In this document: in pieces, positions 15,907 through 24,925 of the stretch
Layout: every line of letters starts with the position of its first letter
How positions within the stretch are numbered: the first letter of the stretch is position 1
DNA from: B46-G9 sp964581175
GTDB lineage: Bacteria; Desulfobacterota; DSM-4660; Desulfatiglandales; Desulfatiglandaceae
NCBI GenBank assembly: GCA_964581175.1
Contig: CAZONI010000029.1
Span: 1-37,224, forward strand
DNA length: 37,224 nucleotides
Direction: 5' to 3'
Notes under the pieces: generated by a model
What the model was told of the DNA's origin: nothing
The model's input: the letters and a program-made list of their open reading frames with translations, nothing else
Database searches by the model: none
Program-made: the position numbers and the translations under genes

Positions 15907-17762
15907 CTAGGCGGTTCGCTTGAACATCCTTTCTATCTCGTGATAGGTGAGGTACCGAAATATGGGTNNNNNNNNNNNNNNNNNNNNNNNNNNNNNNNNN
16001 NNNNNNNNNNNNNNNNNNNNNNNNNNNNNNNNNNNNNNNNNNNNNNNNNNNNNNNNNNNNNNNNNNNGGTTCGCTTGAACATCCTTTCTATCTCGTGATA
16101 GGTGAGGTACCGAAATATGGGTCTTCCATGCGGGCAATTGGAGGGAAGGTCCATTTCCAGCAGTTGTCTCAGCAGGTGCGACATCTCTTCATGCGTAAGG
16201 GAGTGCCCTGCCCGGACCGCCCTGTGGCATGCCATCAGCATGAACATCCCATCTACCGCCGCCTGTTCTTCCAATGCGCCCTTCTCCAGGTCAGGAATGA
16301 GTTCTGACAGGAAATCTTCCCATCTCACCCCTGAAAGCAAGGCAGGCACCTCCCGCAGAAGGAAGGTATTACCGCCGAAATGCTCCAGTGCAATGCCGAA
16401 ACGCGAAAGCAACCCTCCCTTACCGGCGAGTATCTTAGCATCCTTCAGCGGAAACTCAAGTTTCAAGGGTACAAGAAGCATCTGGGTCTGCACCTTTCCC
16501 TGCCCGAACTCTCTCTTCAGGTTCTCGTACACCACCCGCTCATGGGCCGCGTGTTGATCAACCATGAGAAGGCCTGTCCTGGCCTGGCAGAGGATGTAGG
16601 TGTTGCCCAAATTCCCTATAATCATGGGCTCATCAATTTTCCCGGCGATCGCGGGTTCGGCAGCCTGAGCCGGGAGATGAGGCGCGGGAATGAATTCCGC
16701 CTGAGCCGGTTCCTTCGCCCATAGCGGGATGGACGATCCCACGCCGGAGAATTCCGTGTCCACAAATGCCTGAAATTCCCTGGACAGGGCTTTCTCGACA
16801 GCAGAAAAGATTTTCCGAAATACAAACCGGCCTTCGCGAAATCTGATTTCCTGTTTGGTCGGGTGCACATTCACATCCACCTGCATCGGGTCTATGTCTA
16901 TGAATATGACGGCCTGCGGATACTGTCCCTTCATGAGATGCCTTCCATATCCTTCCAAGACGGCCCGGGTAACAAAACGGTCCCGGATGTTTCTCCGGTT
17001 TACGTAGACAAAAAGGCGGTCCCCCCGGCTGCGGGAGAATTCCCACGGAGCGAGGTACGCCCTGATATCCAGACCCGGTCCTTGCTCCCGCGTCTCGAGC
17101 AGCGAAGCCGCCACTTCCTTCCCGAAGAGATTGGACAGGCGAACCACCTGGTCCCCGGTCGAGGGAAAGCGCACCACTCCTTTCCCGTGGCTGTCAAGCC
17201 TGAATTCAATATCGGAAAAAGGCAGCGCCCACCGGGAAACGGTGTCAACGATATGTTCCATCTCGGTACGCGGGCTTCGCAGGAATTTCCTCCGGGCAGG
17301 TATGTTGTAAAAAAGGTCTCTCACCACGACGCTTGTGCCGGGTGGGCACCCGGTCTCATCCAGGGAAATAAATTTTCCGCCCGCAAGTCTGAACGTGTGT
17401 CCGGACAGATCTTTTCCCGGCCGGCTGGTTACCTCCATCCGCGACACCGAGGCAATACTCGGCAGCGCCTCCCCGCGAAATCCCAGGGTCCTCACGGTAA
17501 ACAGGTCCGAGACGGATCTGATCTTGCTCGTGGCATGCCGCTCAACGCAGAGGAGCAAATCATCTCTGGACATCCCGGCCCCGTCGTCAGTCACCTTGAT
17601 TTGGAGTTTTCCTCCCCCCTCAACGGAGATCAATATGCGGCCGGCTCCGGCATCGATGCTGTTGTCCAGCAGTTCCCTGACCACGGAGGCAGGCCGCTCC
17701 ACCACCTCTCCTGCAGCGATCTGGGATGCCACATTTTCGGGGAGTATCCTGATATTATTCAT
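15907..17762 (-). CDS. mutL: DNA mismatch repair protein MutL, split by an assembly gap
   Basis: MutL couples MutS mismatch recognition to strand incision. The N-terminal GHKL ATPase has E30 and N34 in RELLDNSIDAGAG, then DDGAGMS and GFRGEALPSI. The C-terminal dimerisation domain carries the metal-binding endonuclease motif DQHAAHERVVYE (residues about 402-413) and CPHGRPIFRYL, so this MutL should nick DNA itself, unlike E. coli MutL. The reading frame runs into 100 Ns at 15968-16067. The 55 bases on either side are identical; collapsing them gives an uninterrupted gene of 566 residues ending FKRTA with TAG at 15907. Read literally, the frame shifts through the Ns and appears to stop at 15933. 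It starts one base after the gap stop. Confidence 0.93.
15913..15967. repeat. Left copy of a 55-base direct repeat flanking the gap
   Basis: These 55 bases end exactly at the N run and are identical to 16068-16122. The repeated sequence is the 3' end of mutL. It is best explained as one genomic copy present at both contig ends. Confidence 0.95.
15968..16067. other. Assembly gap of exactly 100 Ns
   Basis: A run of 100 N, the usual placeholder for a gap of unknown size. Because the flanks overlap by 55 bases, the true gap is probably absent (a negative gap of 55 bases). Confidence 0.98.
16068..16122. repeat. Right copy of the 55-base direct repeat
   Basis: Begins at the first base after the Ns and is identical to 15913-15967. 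It encodes the end of MutL (from RPIFRYL through FKRT) in the minus frame. Confidence 0.95.
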
Positions 17763-17763
17763 T

Positions 17764-18999
17764 CTACATCATCTCTGCGATGGATACGGTGCGGTCTCCG
17801 AGCATATTGACATAGCAGCCGAGTTCGTTGTCGTACCATCCGTAGATCACGGCCTGGGTAATTGCGATCCTGCCGAAATGGCCGACATTCTCCACGCGCC
17901 TTTCCTCTGCATCCATGCCGCATACCTTCCCTAGATCGATCTCCACTTCAGCGGTCCTGGTATGGGTTTCATGCCCTTCTATGAGCGTCGCACATCGGGG
18001 CAATCCGATAATATCACTCGATACATTCTGCTCCTCAGTGTACTGGAGGTATTTTCGCTCATCCTGCCCGGCAGCATTCTGGTAAATGGTGTTGATCATT
18101 TCACGCCGGATGAACTCTCCGGAAGGCTCCTCCTGCAGATTGATCACGAGGATCACCAGGGAACCGGTGCTGTTCGGTATTCGTACGGACTCAGCGATAA
18201 AGCCGATCCTTTTCATTTCCGGGATGACCAGTGCGAGGGTATTGGCAGCGCCCGTGGTGGTCAGGATGATATTGTTCAGTATACTCCGGTTTTTCCGCAG
18301 ATCCGTGGCCCCGGCCGATGGGAGGCGGTCAAGAACCTGCTGCGATCCGGTGACCGCGTGAACCGTGGCCATGGAAGCGGTAAGAATCCTCTGAGACCCG
18401 AAAAAATCAAGCAGGGGCTTCACCATGTGAGCCAGGCACGTCGTGGTACACGAGGCGTTTGAAATGAGTCGATGGGATCTCGGCTCGTAATCATTTTCAT
18501 TCACCCCCATGACCGTTGTAACCGCATCCTCGGGCATGGGCAAGCTCTTGTCCCGAATCTTGAAGGGAGCGGAAGCAATGACCTTCTCAGCCCCCGCCTC
18601 CAGGTGCCCCCGCAGGGATCCTTCAGATCCCTCCGGTTCCACCGTAGGATCCAGAAATTTTCCCGTTGTGTCAACCACCAGGCGTACACCCCTCTCCTTC
18701 CATTCAATTTCCCCGGGATTCCTCGTCTTTTGGAGAAAATGGATCTTCGTTCCATCAACAGTGATGATCTTTGCGTTCTCATCTACCTCCCCCAGGACGT
18801 CCCCCGCCTTGTGCCCGTACAGGTAGCTCCCGAGGGAACCGTACGTGGTATCCCTTTCCAGGTAGTGGGCGATATCCTTCAGCGACACGCCCACATCCCT
18901 GCCGATGTTGACGACTATCTCATCGAAATATTTTCTCCCTATGTGGTGCCACAGGGTCAGCTTCCCTATCCTCCCCAATCCATTCACGCCCAACTGCAT
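17764..18999 (-). CDS. gap: Glyceraldehyde-3-phosphate dehydrogenase, long form
   Basis: A phosphorylating GAPDH homologue of 411 residues (typical about 335), converting glyceraldehyde-3-phosphate, NAD(P)+ and phosphate to 1,3-bisphosphoglycerate. The nucleotide-binding motif is NGLGRIGK near the N-terminus. The catalytic cysteine is C184 in SNASCTTTCLA, and the C-terminal WYDNELGCYVNML motif is intact. The extra length lies in inserts: residues about 115-165 (DPTVEPEGSEGSLRGHLEAG and SLPMPEDAVTT regions) and about 330-375. Both active-site segments are intact, so it should be functional. It lies four bases after the dikinase-like gene and one base before mutL, so all three are probably co-transcribed. 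No pgk or tpiA is adjacent. Confidence 0.93.
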   Translation of the reverse strand: MQLGVNGLGRIGKLTLWHHIGRKYFDEIVVNIGRDVGVSLKDIAHYLERDTTYGSLGSYLYGHKAGDVLGEVDENAKIITVDGTKIHFLQKTRNPGEIEWKERGVRLVVDTTGKFLDPTVEPEGSEGSLRGHLEAGAEKVIASAPFKIRDKSLPMPEDAVTTVMGVNENDYEPRSHRLISNASCTTTCLAHMVKPLLDFFGSQRILTASMATVHAVTGSQQVLDRLPSAGATDLRKNRSILNNIILTTTGAANTLALVIPEMKRIGFIAESVRIPNSTGSLVILVINLQEEPSGEFIRREMINTIYQNAAGQDERKYLQYTEEQNVSSDIIGLPRCATLIEGHETHTRTAEVEIDLGKVCGMDAEERRVENVGHFGRIAITQAVIYGWYDNELGCYVNMLGDRTVSIAEMM

Positions 19000-19003
19000 G
19001 ATC

Positions 19004-22000
19004 CTATACCTCCTCGCGCTCCTTGACTTTCATTTTGCCCAGATAGATCGATCCTTCCCTTCCATCGATACTGATATGGTCTCCGGGCCCGAGTTTCTTT
19101 TCCCCGATGATGCAGGTCCGGTCTTTTTCCAGGCACGTTAACCTGGACCAGCCGACCACACAGGTTTTTCCAAGGCGGTGAGCGACAATGGCGGCGTGGG
19201 AGGTAGAACCTCCCCGCGCGGTCAAGAGCCCGTCAGCAGCGTAAATCTCCCGGATATCATCAGGGACCGTGTCATTCCTGAGCAGGATGAGCGGCGTGTC
19301 CGGCTCTGCCTTTCGCCACTTTGCAATTTCCTCGATACTGAATACAATCCGTCCTGACATGGCGCCGCCGCTCACCCCGATACCGTGGCCCAGAACAGGG
19401 GGAAGAGGTTCAACCCCAAGTTCAAAAGAAGATTCTGTTTTCCTCTCCCGGATGCCCATATCGCGGGTCTGAAGGAAATAGAGGTCCTCTTTCCCTGGGC
19501 CTTCGAAGGTGAACTCCATCTCCTGCGGGCTCCACTTGTGTTCATATACCAGTTTCTTGGACCACTCTCGCAGGGAATGGTAGATTTCCGGGAAGAGTGT
19601 CTCCAGGCTGGTCTCGGATTTCCGATTTTCAACCTCGGCCTGCTGTATGGAAATGGGGTGGGTCCTCACTAGACCCGAAACGACATCTTCACCCTGGTTT
19701 CCCGGTGTGAAATCGCCCCATGGGAGCAGCATATCCCCTGACCATCGGGGATTGTGCGTGAAAAAAACTCCCGAGCCCGCCCTCCCCGAAAAATTCCCAA
19801 AAATCATCGCCTGCACGGTAACCGCCGTGCCCCAATCTTCTGAAATGCCCATAATCCTGCGGTAGGTTTTTGCCTTGGCAGAATACCATGACTCGAATAC
19901 CTTCCTGATGGCGATCAGCAGCTGTTCCCGCGGCGTCATGCGCACATTGAGGCCGTTTTCTTCCAGAAGTACCTTGTATTCGAGCCCGACCATTTTCATC
20001 TGTTCCCCTGAAAACTCCCTTTTGTAGGGAATTCCAAGGCGTTCCTTGAAGCGCGCGATAATATCGTCAAAGGCATCTCTTTCAAGTCCGTGACCCATGC
20101 CATAGGACTGCAGGAAACGACGAAAGGTGTCCCAGCCGAACCATCGGTTGCCCGTATTCTCCATCAGACCCTGGACAATTTCCTCGTTAATGCCCACATT
20201 TACAAAAGTATTCATCATCCCGGGCAATGAGACAGCGGAGCCGCTTCTCACTGAGAGGAGCAGCGGGTTCCCGGGGTCCCCGAATAATTTTCCCGTTTTC
20301 CTTTCCAGTTGCCCTACCATCTGAAAAAGCTGCTCTTCAAAGTTGCGCCGCGCAGGGGCGTACTCCTCGATAATCTCGCGGCAGCGGAATACCTCAGTGG
20401 TGATAATGAATCCCGGAGGAACCGGCAGTCCGTAATTCTTTATCTTCACCAAATTCAAGCCCTTGTTTCCCAGATGGATGATATCGGCCACTCCTTTTCT
20501 GCTGGACCCGATGGAGGTCATTGCCTTTTTCGGGTCATAGTTCAGAAGCAGGCGCAGGTTTTCTCTCGGGAGCATTTCTGTCTGGTGGTGGAGGGTCATC
20601 AGGATTCTGGCCAGGAAATGGTCCAGCTGCTGTAAACCGAGGGAGGACGCGATGCGCTCCCGCAGGAAGATCTCGGTCACGCGGTGAATGATCCTTTCCC
20701 GGTCTTCGCCGGCGTCTGGTGCTGAATATTTCGGCAGCAGTTCTCCTTCGGGATACCTGGGTACGATCTTCATCAGGTTGGCCTGATGGATATTGTTGAA
20801 GAAATCATTGACAATATTGCTTAAGGCTTGCGAAAACCCCCGAAAAATATCAAGGTACTGGGTGGAACTGAACCCCCTGATCTCCAGGGCATGCGCAAGC
20901 AGATCAAGGTGGCGTTCCATCTCCAGAGAAACGATGCCATCCAGGTTCAAGGCCCAGTTGAACAATCTCAGCGAATCGAGGATCCGGGAAAAAGTGGCTC
21001 GCGTAATGAGGCCGGGATCTATCTGTTCCACCATTTCTTCGAAGAGGATGTTCAGGAGGGATTCTATCCGAAAACTGAGGCCCAGGGCATCAAATTTCAT
21101 TTCGTGATAGCTTCCATACATTGATGGAATGTCAACGGTAAAATGCCTCTTCCGATAGATATCTTCCCTCACGTCAAACGATTCCGGGGAAAGGATGATC
21201 CCTTTGAGTCTTTCAAGGTAGCCCAATAACTTGAAAATGCGTTCTCTCAGATCTTTTTCGGCCAGGGCTTCCTTGAGTTTCCGGAGTTCGGGGAGGCCCG
21301 TGGCCTGCAGTTGAAGCAGATGGCGCTCCATATCCGTAAAGCCCGAATGATATTTCTGGTAGAGGAGCTTGTAGAGTTCGACTGCCATGCCAACTCGGTC
21401 CAGGTCAACTCGGTCTTCCTCCGGAAGCCCTGACAGCCTCGTCTTTACCTCTTCATTGTCCATACGCAGGAGCACGCTGACACCCTCGCCATTCCGATTA
21501 TCAAGGAGCTTTGCCAGGACCCTGCGCACACCATCGATATAGACGCCGCTTTCTCCCACCTGGTCATAAATGGCCGGTGGAAGAAAGGATTGTAGGCCAT
21601 GTTTTTCTCCTGTCTTCCAGAAAACAAGCGCGGCTTCCATGAACCGGATTATACGATTGCTGCTTTCCACATGACTCTGTTTCCTGAGAAAATGGACAAG
21701 AGGGTCCTTCCGTTGACAGATATCGTCGATTCGCGTGGAAATGTCCCTCAAACGGCCCTCGGCGCCGATGTCGCTGAAATAGACCGGGAACAGCCGCGCC
21801 AGCTGCTTCGTGAGGTTATAGACCGGGGCGATTTCGCTGTTCAGGAGGCGGGTGATGTCCCGGGGAAACAGGTCGGTATCCTTGATAAATACTCCCCCGA
21901 TGGAGAGATGGATGGCGAGTGAGGAAAGGAGTTTCTTTGACCACTTGGGATGCAGTTCCGCCACTTGAAGCCACGTCCTGATATTCTGTACATGCGCGAG

Positions 22001-23278
22001 ATTTGCGCGCACCTGCCAGTCATCCCCGACTCCTCTCACGCCGGGTGTTTGGAAGCCCAAGGATACAAGGGAATCAATGAAGAAATCAACCAGGTCACTG
22101 TCATCTGTTCCGTACACTCCCTGCCCCATATTGAGTACACAGTGGAGAGCGGTCCGGGGAAATTTCTCCATGCTGTTTTCCAGGATGGAGAACGTCCTGC
22201 CCAGGGCTTCTCGTATCTGGAACGGTTTCCCCTGTTCCATAATACGGGTTATGGTGCGATTGATATCCCGGAGCACCTCCTCGTGGACGCTCGACAACCC
22301 TTCAATTTCCATGATATGCAGGAGAAAGACGAGCTTCCAGGCGTTCCCCTGTCCTTCCTCTCCCCCGGCGCGTGCAAGTTTTCCGGGGATATCGCTGTAC
22401 GACGCCACGATCGTCCGGTATCCAGGGAGCGCCAGGAGACGCTCCAGTCCGGCTCCTGACACCTTCCCGAGAGCATCGCAAATTGCTTTTAGTTCTTCCA
22501 GGCAGTGCTGCAAATAATTATGAGAAATATCTTTAAAAATATCATCTAATCTATTCTTATTTAAATTTTTTCCAACTTCACTCTCAAACCATTCCAGGGG
22601 GTCTGTCTGAGAAAGCCAGTACGCATAGGTGTGCCGATAATATTTGACCAGCAGCTCGCTCATGGATTGAAAAGATTTCTCAGCCTGGACAGAGTTGGAG
22701 AGAAGTGCGCCCAGGTTGTTCAGTTCATAGAAGCTGGTTACAAAAAAAGGAAATACATCCTGATCGGATTCGCGTACCTGCTGGAAGGCGTATTGGAGAA
22801 CGGGAAGAAATCGATCCAGGTCCCTGCCCGCCTCCTTAATAATTTTTTGCAGGAAAAGTAATAGATCATCAGCAGCCTCGGCTCGTATATCCCGTTCTTT
22901 CGCACCTGTGGCACCTTCAAGGAAGATATCAATATACGTGCGCGCCGCCTCAGGGCCGTCGGGGTGATTCTTCAGGACGTGGAAATAATTCAGGGAATAA
23001 TTCCGCGCCCCCTTCATGATAAAGGCCGAGTTTTTGTAAGGATGGCAGACTTCCGTCAGAAAAGTCTCGAGGCCCTCCAGCGCCCCGGGGTACTTTTTCA
23101 TCACCCGGCGAAGGATTTCATACTTCCGGTCAATGGTGACATCCACGCGGCTGCACGCGATGTTCACCTCCAGGGCCTTGGATGGCGTTTTGCACTCTTG
23201 GGCCTCTTCCATCGGGGCATTCACCGGTATTCCTGAAGAACTTTTAGCAATTTCGACCATATCAGATAATTTTAACAT
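19004..23278 (-). CDS. PPDK-like dikinase lacking the PEP-binding barrel, with large N-terminal domain
   Basis: A 1424-residue protein. Residues ~930-1424 match the first part of pyruvate phosphate dikinase: an ATP-grasp domain with GNKGLNLVKI (lysine near 939), LSVRSGSAVSLPGMMNTF (about 1009-1026), EMEFTFE and FLQTR (about 1268-1272), then the swivelling phosphohistidine domain with GGSTSHAAIVAHRLGK (catalytic His about 1361) ending GDHISIDGREGSIYLGKM. The protein stops there, so the C-terminal PEP/pyruvate TIM barrel is missing. Residues 1-~925 are unrecognised, look mainly helical and have no signal peptide or membrane segment. It can plausibly phosphorylate its histidine from ATP, but the final acceptor is unknown. 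It starts directly after AAGGAGGGG, diverges from glgC, and gap follows after four bases. Confidence 0.88.
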   Translation of the reverse strand: MLKLSDMVEIAKSSSGIPVNAPMEEAQECKTPSKALEVNIACSRVDVTIDRKYEILRRVMKKYPGALEGLETFLTEVCHPYKNSAFIMKGARNYSLNYFHVLKNHPDGPEAARTYIDIFLEGATGAKERDIRAEAADDLLLFLQKIIKEAGRDLDRFLPVLQYAFQQVRESDQDVFPFFVTSFYELNNLGALLSNSVQAEKSFQSMSELLVKYYRHTYAYWLSQTDPLEWFESEVGKNLNKNRLDDIFKDISHNYLQHCLEELKAICDALGKVSGAGLERLLALPGYRTIVASYSDIPGKLARAGGEEGQGNAWKLVFLLHIMEIEGLSSVHEEVLRDINRTITRIMEQGKPFQIREALGRTFSILENSMEKFPRTALHCVLNMGQGVYGTDDSDLVDFFIDSLVSLGFQTPGVRGVGDDWQVRANLAHVQNIRTWLQVAELHPKWSKKLLSSLAIHLSIGGVFIKDTDLFPRDITRLLNSEIAPVYNLTKQLARLFPVYFSDIGAEGRLRDISTRIDDICQRKDPLVHFLRKQSHVESSNRIIRFMEAALVFWKTGEKHGLQSFLPPAIYDQVGESGVYIDGVRRVLAKLLDNRNGEGVSVLLRMDNEEVKTRLSGLPEEDRVDLDRVGMAVELYKLLYQKYHSGFTDMERHLLQLQATGLPELRKLKEALAEKDLRERIFKLLGYLERLKGIILSPESFDVREDIYRKRHFTVDIPSMYGSYHEMKFDALGLSFRIESLLNILFEEMVEQIDPGLITRATFSRILDSLRLFNWALNLDGIVSLEMERHLDLLAHALEIRGFSSTQYLDIFRGFSQALSNIVNDFFNNIHQANLMKIVPRYPEGELLPKYSAPDAGEDRERIIHRVTEIFLRERIASSLGLQQLDHFLARILMTLHHQTEMLPRENLRLLLNYDPKKAMTSIGSSRKGVADIIHLGNKGLNLVKIKNYGLPVPPGFIITTEVFRCREIIEEYAPARRNFEEQLFQMVGQLERKTGKLFGDPGNPLLLSVRSGSAVSLPGMMNTFVNVGINEEIVQGLMENTGNRWFGWDTFRRFLQSYGMGHGLERDAFDDIIARFKERLGIPYKREFSGEQMKMVGLEYKVLLEENGLNVRMTPREQLLIAIRKVFESWYSAKAKTYRRIMGISEDWGTAVTVQAMIFGNFSGRAGSGVFFTHNPRWSGDMLLPWGDFTPGNQGEDVVSGLVRTHPISIQQAEVENRKSETSLETLFPEIYHSLREWSKKLVYEHKWSPQEMEFTFEGPGKEDLYFLQTRDMGIRERKTESSFELGVEPLPPVLGHGIGVSGGAMSGRIVFSIEEIAKWRKAEPDTPLILLRNDTVPDDIREIYAADGLLTARGGSTSHAAIVAHRLGKTCVVGWSRLTCLEKDRTCIIGEKKLGPGDHISIDGREGSIYLGKMKVKEREEV

Positions 23279-23382
23279 CCCCTCCTTCTTTGCTCAATGT
23301 TTTTCCTCTCTGGCCGTGAGCCCAGACCCATGAGCCGAAAGTGGAAGATGTTTTCTTTTTTGTTGTGTCCATATGTTCTTCG

Positions 23383-23412
23383 TTGACAGTCTGTAAGGCA
23401 TGTCTCTATACT
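23383..23412 (+). promoter_or_regulatory. Sigma-70-type promoter of glgC
   Basis: TTGACA (23383-23388), an 18-base spacer and TATACT (23407-23412) form a near-consensus promoter reading into glgC. Transcription would begin near 23419, leaving a leader of just over 100 bases. Confidence 0.7.
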
Positions 23413-23419
23413 TGCCTTA
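23394..23419. promoter_or_regulatory. Dyad over the glgC -10 box (candidate operator)
   Basis: TAAGGCA (23394-23400) and TGCCTTA (23413-23419) are perfect inverted arms separated by 12 bases. The dyad spans the spacer, the whole -10 box and the expected start site of the glgC promoter, a position where a bound protein would repress. It also lies upstream of the divergent dikinase-like gene and could affect both. The regulator is unknown. Confidence 0.5.
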
Positions 23420-23465
23420 AAACAAGAGTACAGCAAGAGCAGGACGCCCGGTATTTCATCCATGA

Positions 23466-23487
23466 CTTCTTCTGTTGTTGGAAGAAG
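23466..23487 (+). promoter_or_regulatory. Hairpin in the glgC leader
   Basis: CTTCTTC-TGTTGTTG-GAAGAAG is a seven-pair stem in the untranslated leader, about 50 bases before the glgC start, followed by a pyrimidine-rich stretch. It could modulate elongation or translation; the stem is only moderately strong. Confidence 0.3.
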
Positions 23488-23536
23488 CTTCTTTCCCTTG
23501 AACTCCTGATTAATGCGGGAGGAGGTTGCAGGAGCC

Positions 23537-24811
23537 GTGAAAAACACCATCGCAGTCATCATGGCGGGAGGGAAAGGCGAACGCCTCATGCCCCTTACAA
23601 AGGACCGGTCCAAGCCTGCTATACCTTTCGGGGGAATCTATCTCCTGATCGATCTCACCCTTTCCAACTGCATCAACTCGGGCGTCTACAGGATCATCGT
23701 ACTCCCGCAATACAAATCACAAACGCTTGTTCAGCACCTGGAAGGCGGGTGGAATATCTTCAGTCCGGCCCTGCACCACTACCTGAAAATTGCCCCTCCG
23801 CAGATGATGGAGGGAGAAAAATGGTACCAGGGAACCGCCGACTCCATCAGGCAAAACGCCTATCTGCTGAAACAGGACTCTCCGGAGCATGTCCTGATAT
23901 TGTCGGGAGACCATGTCTGCAAAATGGATTATGCCCACTTCAAGGATTACCATGAGGCGAACAATGCGGATGTCACCATAGCGGTCATTGAACTCGGCAA
24001 GGAGGTCGCGGGCCTGTACGGCATTCTCCAAGTGGATGAATCGTTCAACGTATTGGCTTTCCAGGAAAAACCAAAGACGCCCAAGACGATTCCCGGTGAC
24101 AAGAACCGTGTCCTGGCCTCCATGGGTATTTACATTTTTAAGGCCGATGTGCTCCTGGACCTGCTCCAGCGGGATGACCGTCCCGACTTCGGCAAGGATA
24201 TTCTGCCGGGCATCCTGAACACCCACCGGGTGATGGCCTACCCTTTCCGGAGGGAAAACAAGATCCTGGATGTGATTTCTTATGTGGATAAGGATGGGAT
24301 ACTCCGCGAAAGCCCGGTACTGCCCATACGGGATTCAGGTTACTGGCGTGATGTAGGGACCCTTGACTCTTTCTGGAACGCCAACATGGACCTGACCGGT
24401 GTGGACCCCTATTTCAACATGTACGGTCGTCACTGGCCCATCAGGACCTACCAGCGTCAGCATCCCCCGGTAAAGACGGTCTTTGCCCAGGAAAAGGGTG
24501 CCCACGCCCGGGCCGGCCGGGCACTGGATTCCCTGGTTGCCCACGGTTCAATCATCAGCGGCGGCCTGGTCCTGAACAGTATTCTCTCTTACAACGTCTT
24601 CGTGCAGAGCTGGTCGAAGGTGGAGGAATCGGTAGTCATGGAGAACGTCGTGATCGGCCGCCATGCACGGATCAAAAAAGCCATAATCGCGGAAGGAGTA
24701 AAAATCCCTCCCTCCTGCACGATCGGCTATCACCCCAGGGAAGACAGGAAAAGGTTTACGGTCACTCCCCGCGGAATTACAGTTGTTACCAAAGATGATT
24801 TTCCCGATTAG
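23537..24811 (+). CDS. glgC: Glucose-1-phosphate adenylyltransferase
   Basis: ADP-glucose pyrophosphorylase makes ADP-glucose from ATP and glucose-1-phosphate, the controlled step of bacterial glycogen synthesis. The nucleotidyltransferase signature is AVIMAGGKGERLMPLTKDRS, with KPAIPFGG, GTADSIRQNAYLL and ILSGDHVCKMDY following. The C-terminal ~130 residues form the left-handed beta-helix domain (HARIKKAIIAEGVKIPPSC). The GTG at 23537 (424 residues) is chosen because GGAGGAGG lies upstream; an in-frame ATG at 23513 has no ribosome-binding site but cannot be ruled out. First gene of glgC-glgP-glgB, under the promoter at 23383-23412. Confidence 0.95.
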   Translation: MKNTIAVIMAGGKGERLMPLTKDRSKPAIPFGGIYLLIDLTLSNCINSGVYRIIVLPQYKSQTLVQHLEGGWNIFSPALHHYLKIAPPQMMEGEKWYQGTADSIRQNAYLLKQDSPEHVLILSGDHVCKMDYAHFKDYHEANNADVTIAVIELGKEVAGLYGILQVDESFNVLAFQEKPKTPKTIPGDKNRVLASMGIYIFKADVLLDLLQRDDRPDFGKDILPGILNTHRVMAYPFRRENKILDVISYVDKDGILRESPVLPIRDSGYWRDVGTLDSFWNANMDLTGVDPYFNMYGRHWPIRTYQRQHPPVKTVFAQEKGAHARAGRALDSLVAHGSIISGGLVLNSILSYNVFVQSWSKVEESVVMENVVIGRHARIKKAIIAEGVKIPPSCTIGYHPREDRKRFTVTPRGITVVTKDDFPD

Positions 24812-24925
24812 TACCTATCAACAAAGAGATTTTGGGCACGAGTGAGTTTCCGATTCGGATGAGAAAACCCCGAAAAAACCGATCTTGAACGCTGATCCAG
24901 AGAAATTACTGACAAAGGGGAACAT

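Noticed and set aside
15933..16067. MutL frame running through the Ns to a stop at 15933
   Set aside because: An artefact of translating 100 Ns and a duplicated contig end in a shifted frame; the true stop after collapse is TAG at 15907.
15913..16122. 55-base direct repeat as a biological repeat or mobile-element site
   Set aside because: The copies abut the N run exactly and collapse to a normal gene, so assembly overlap explains them.
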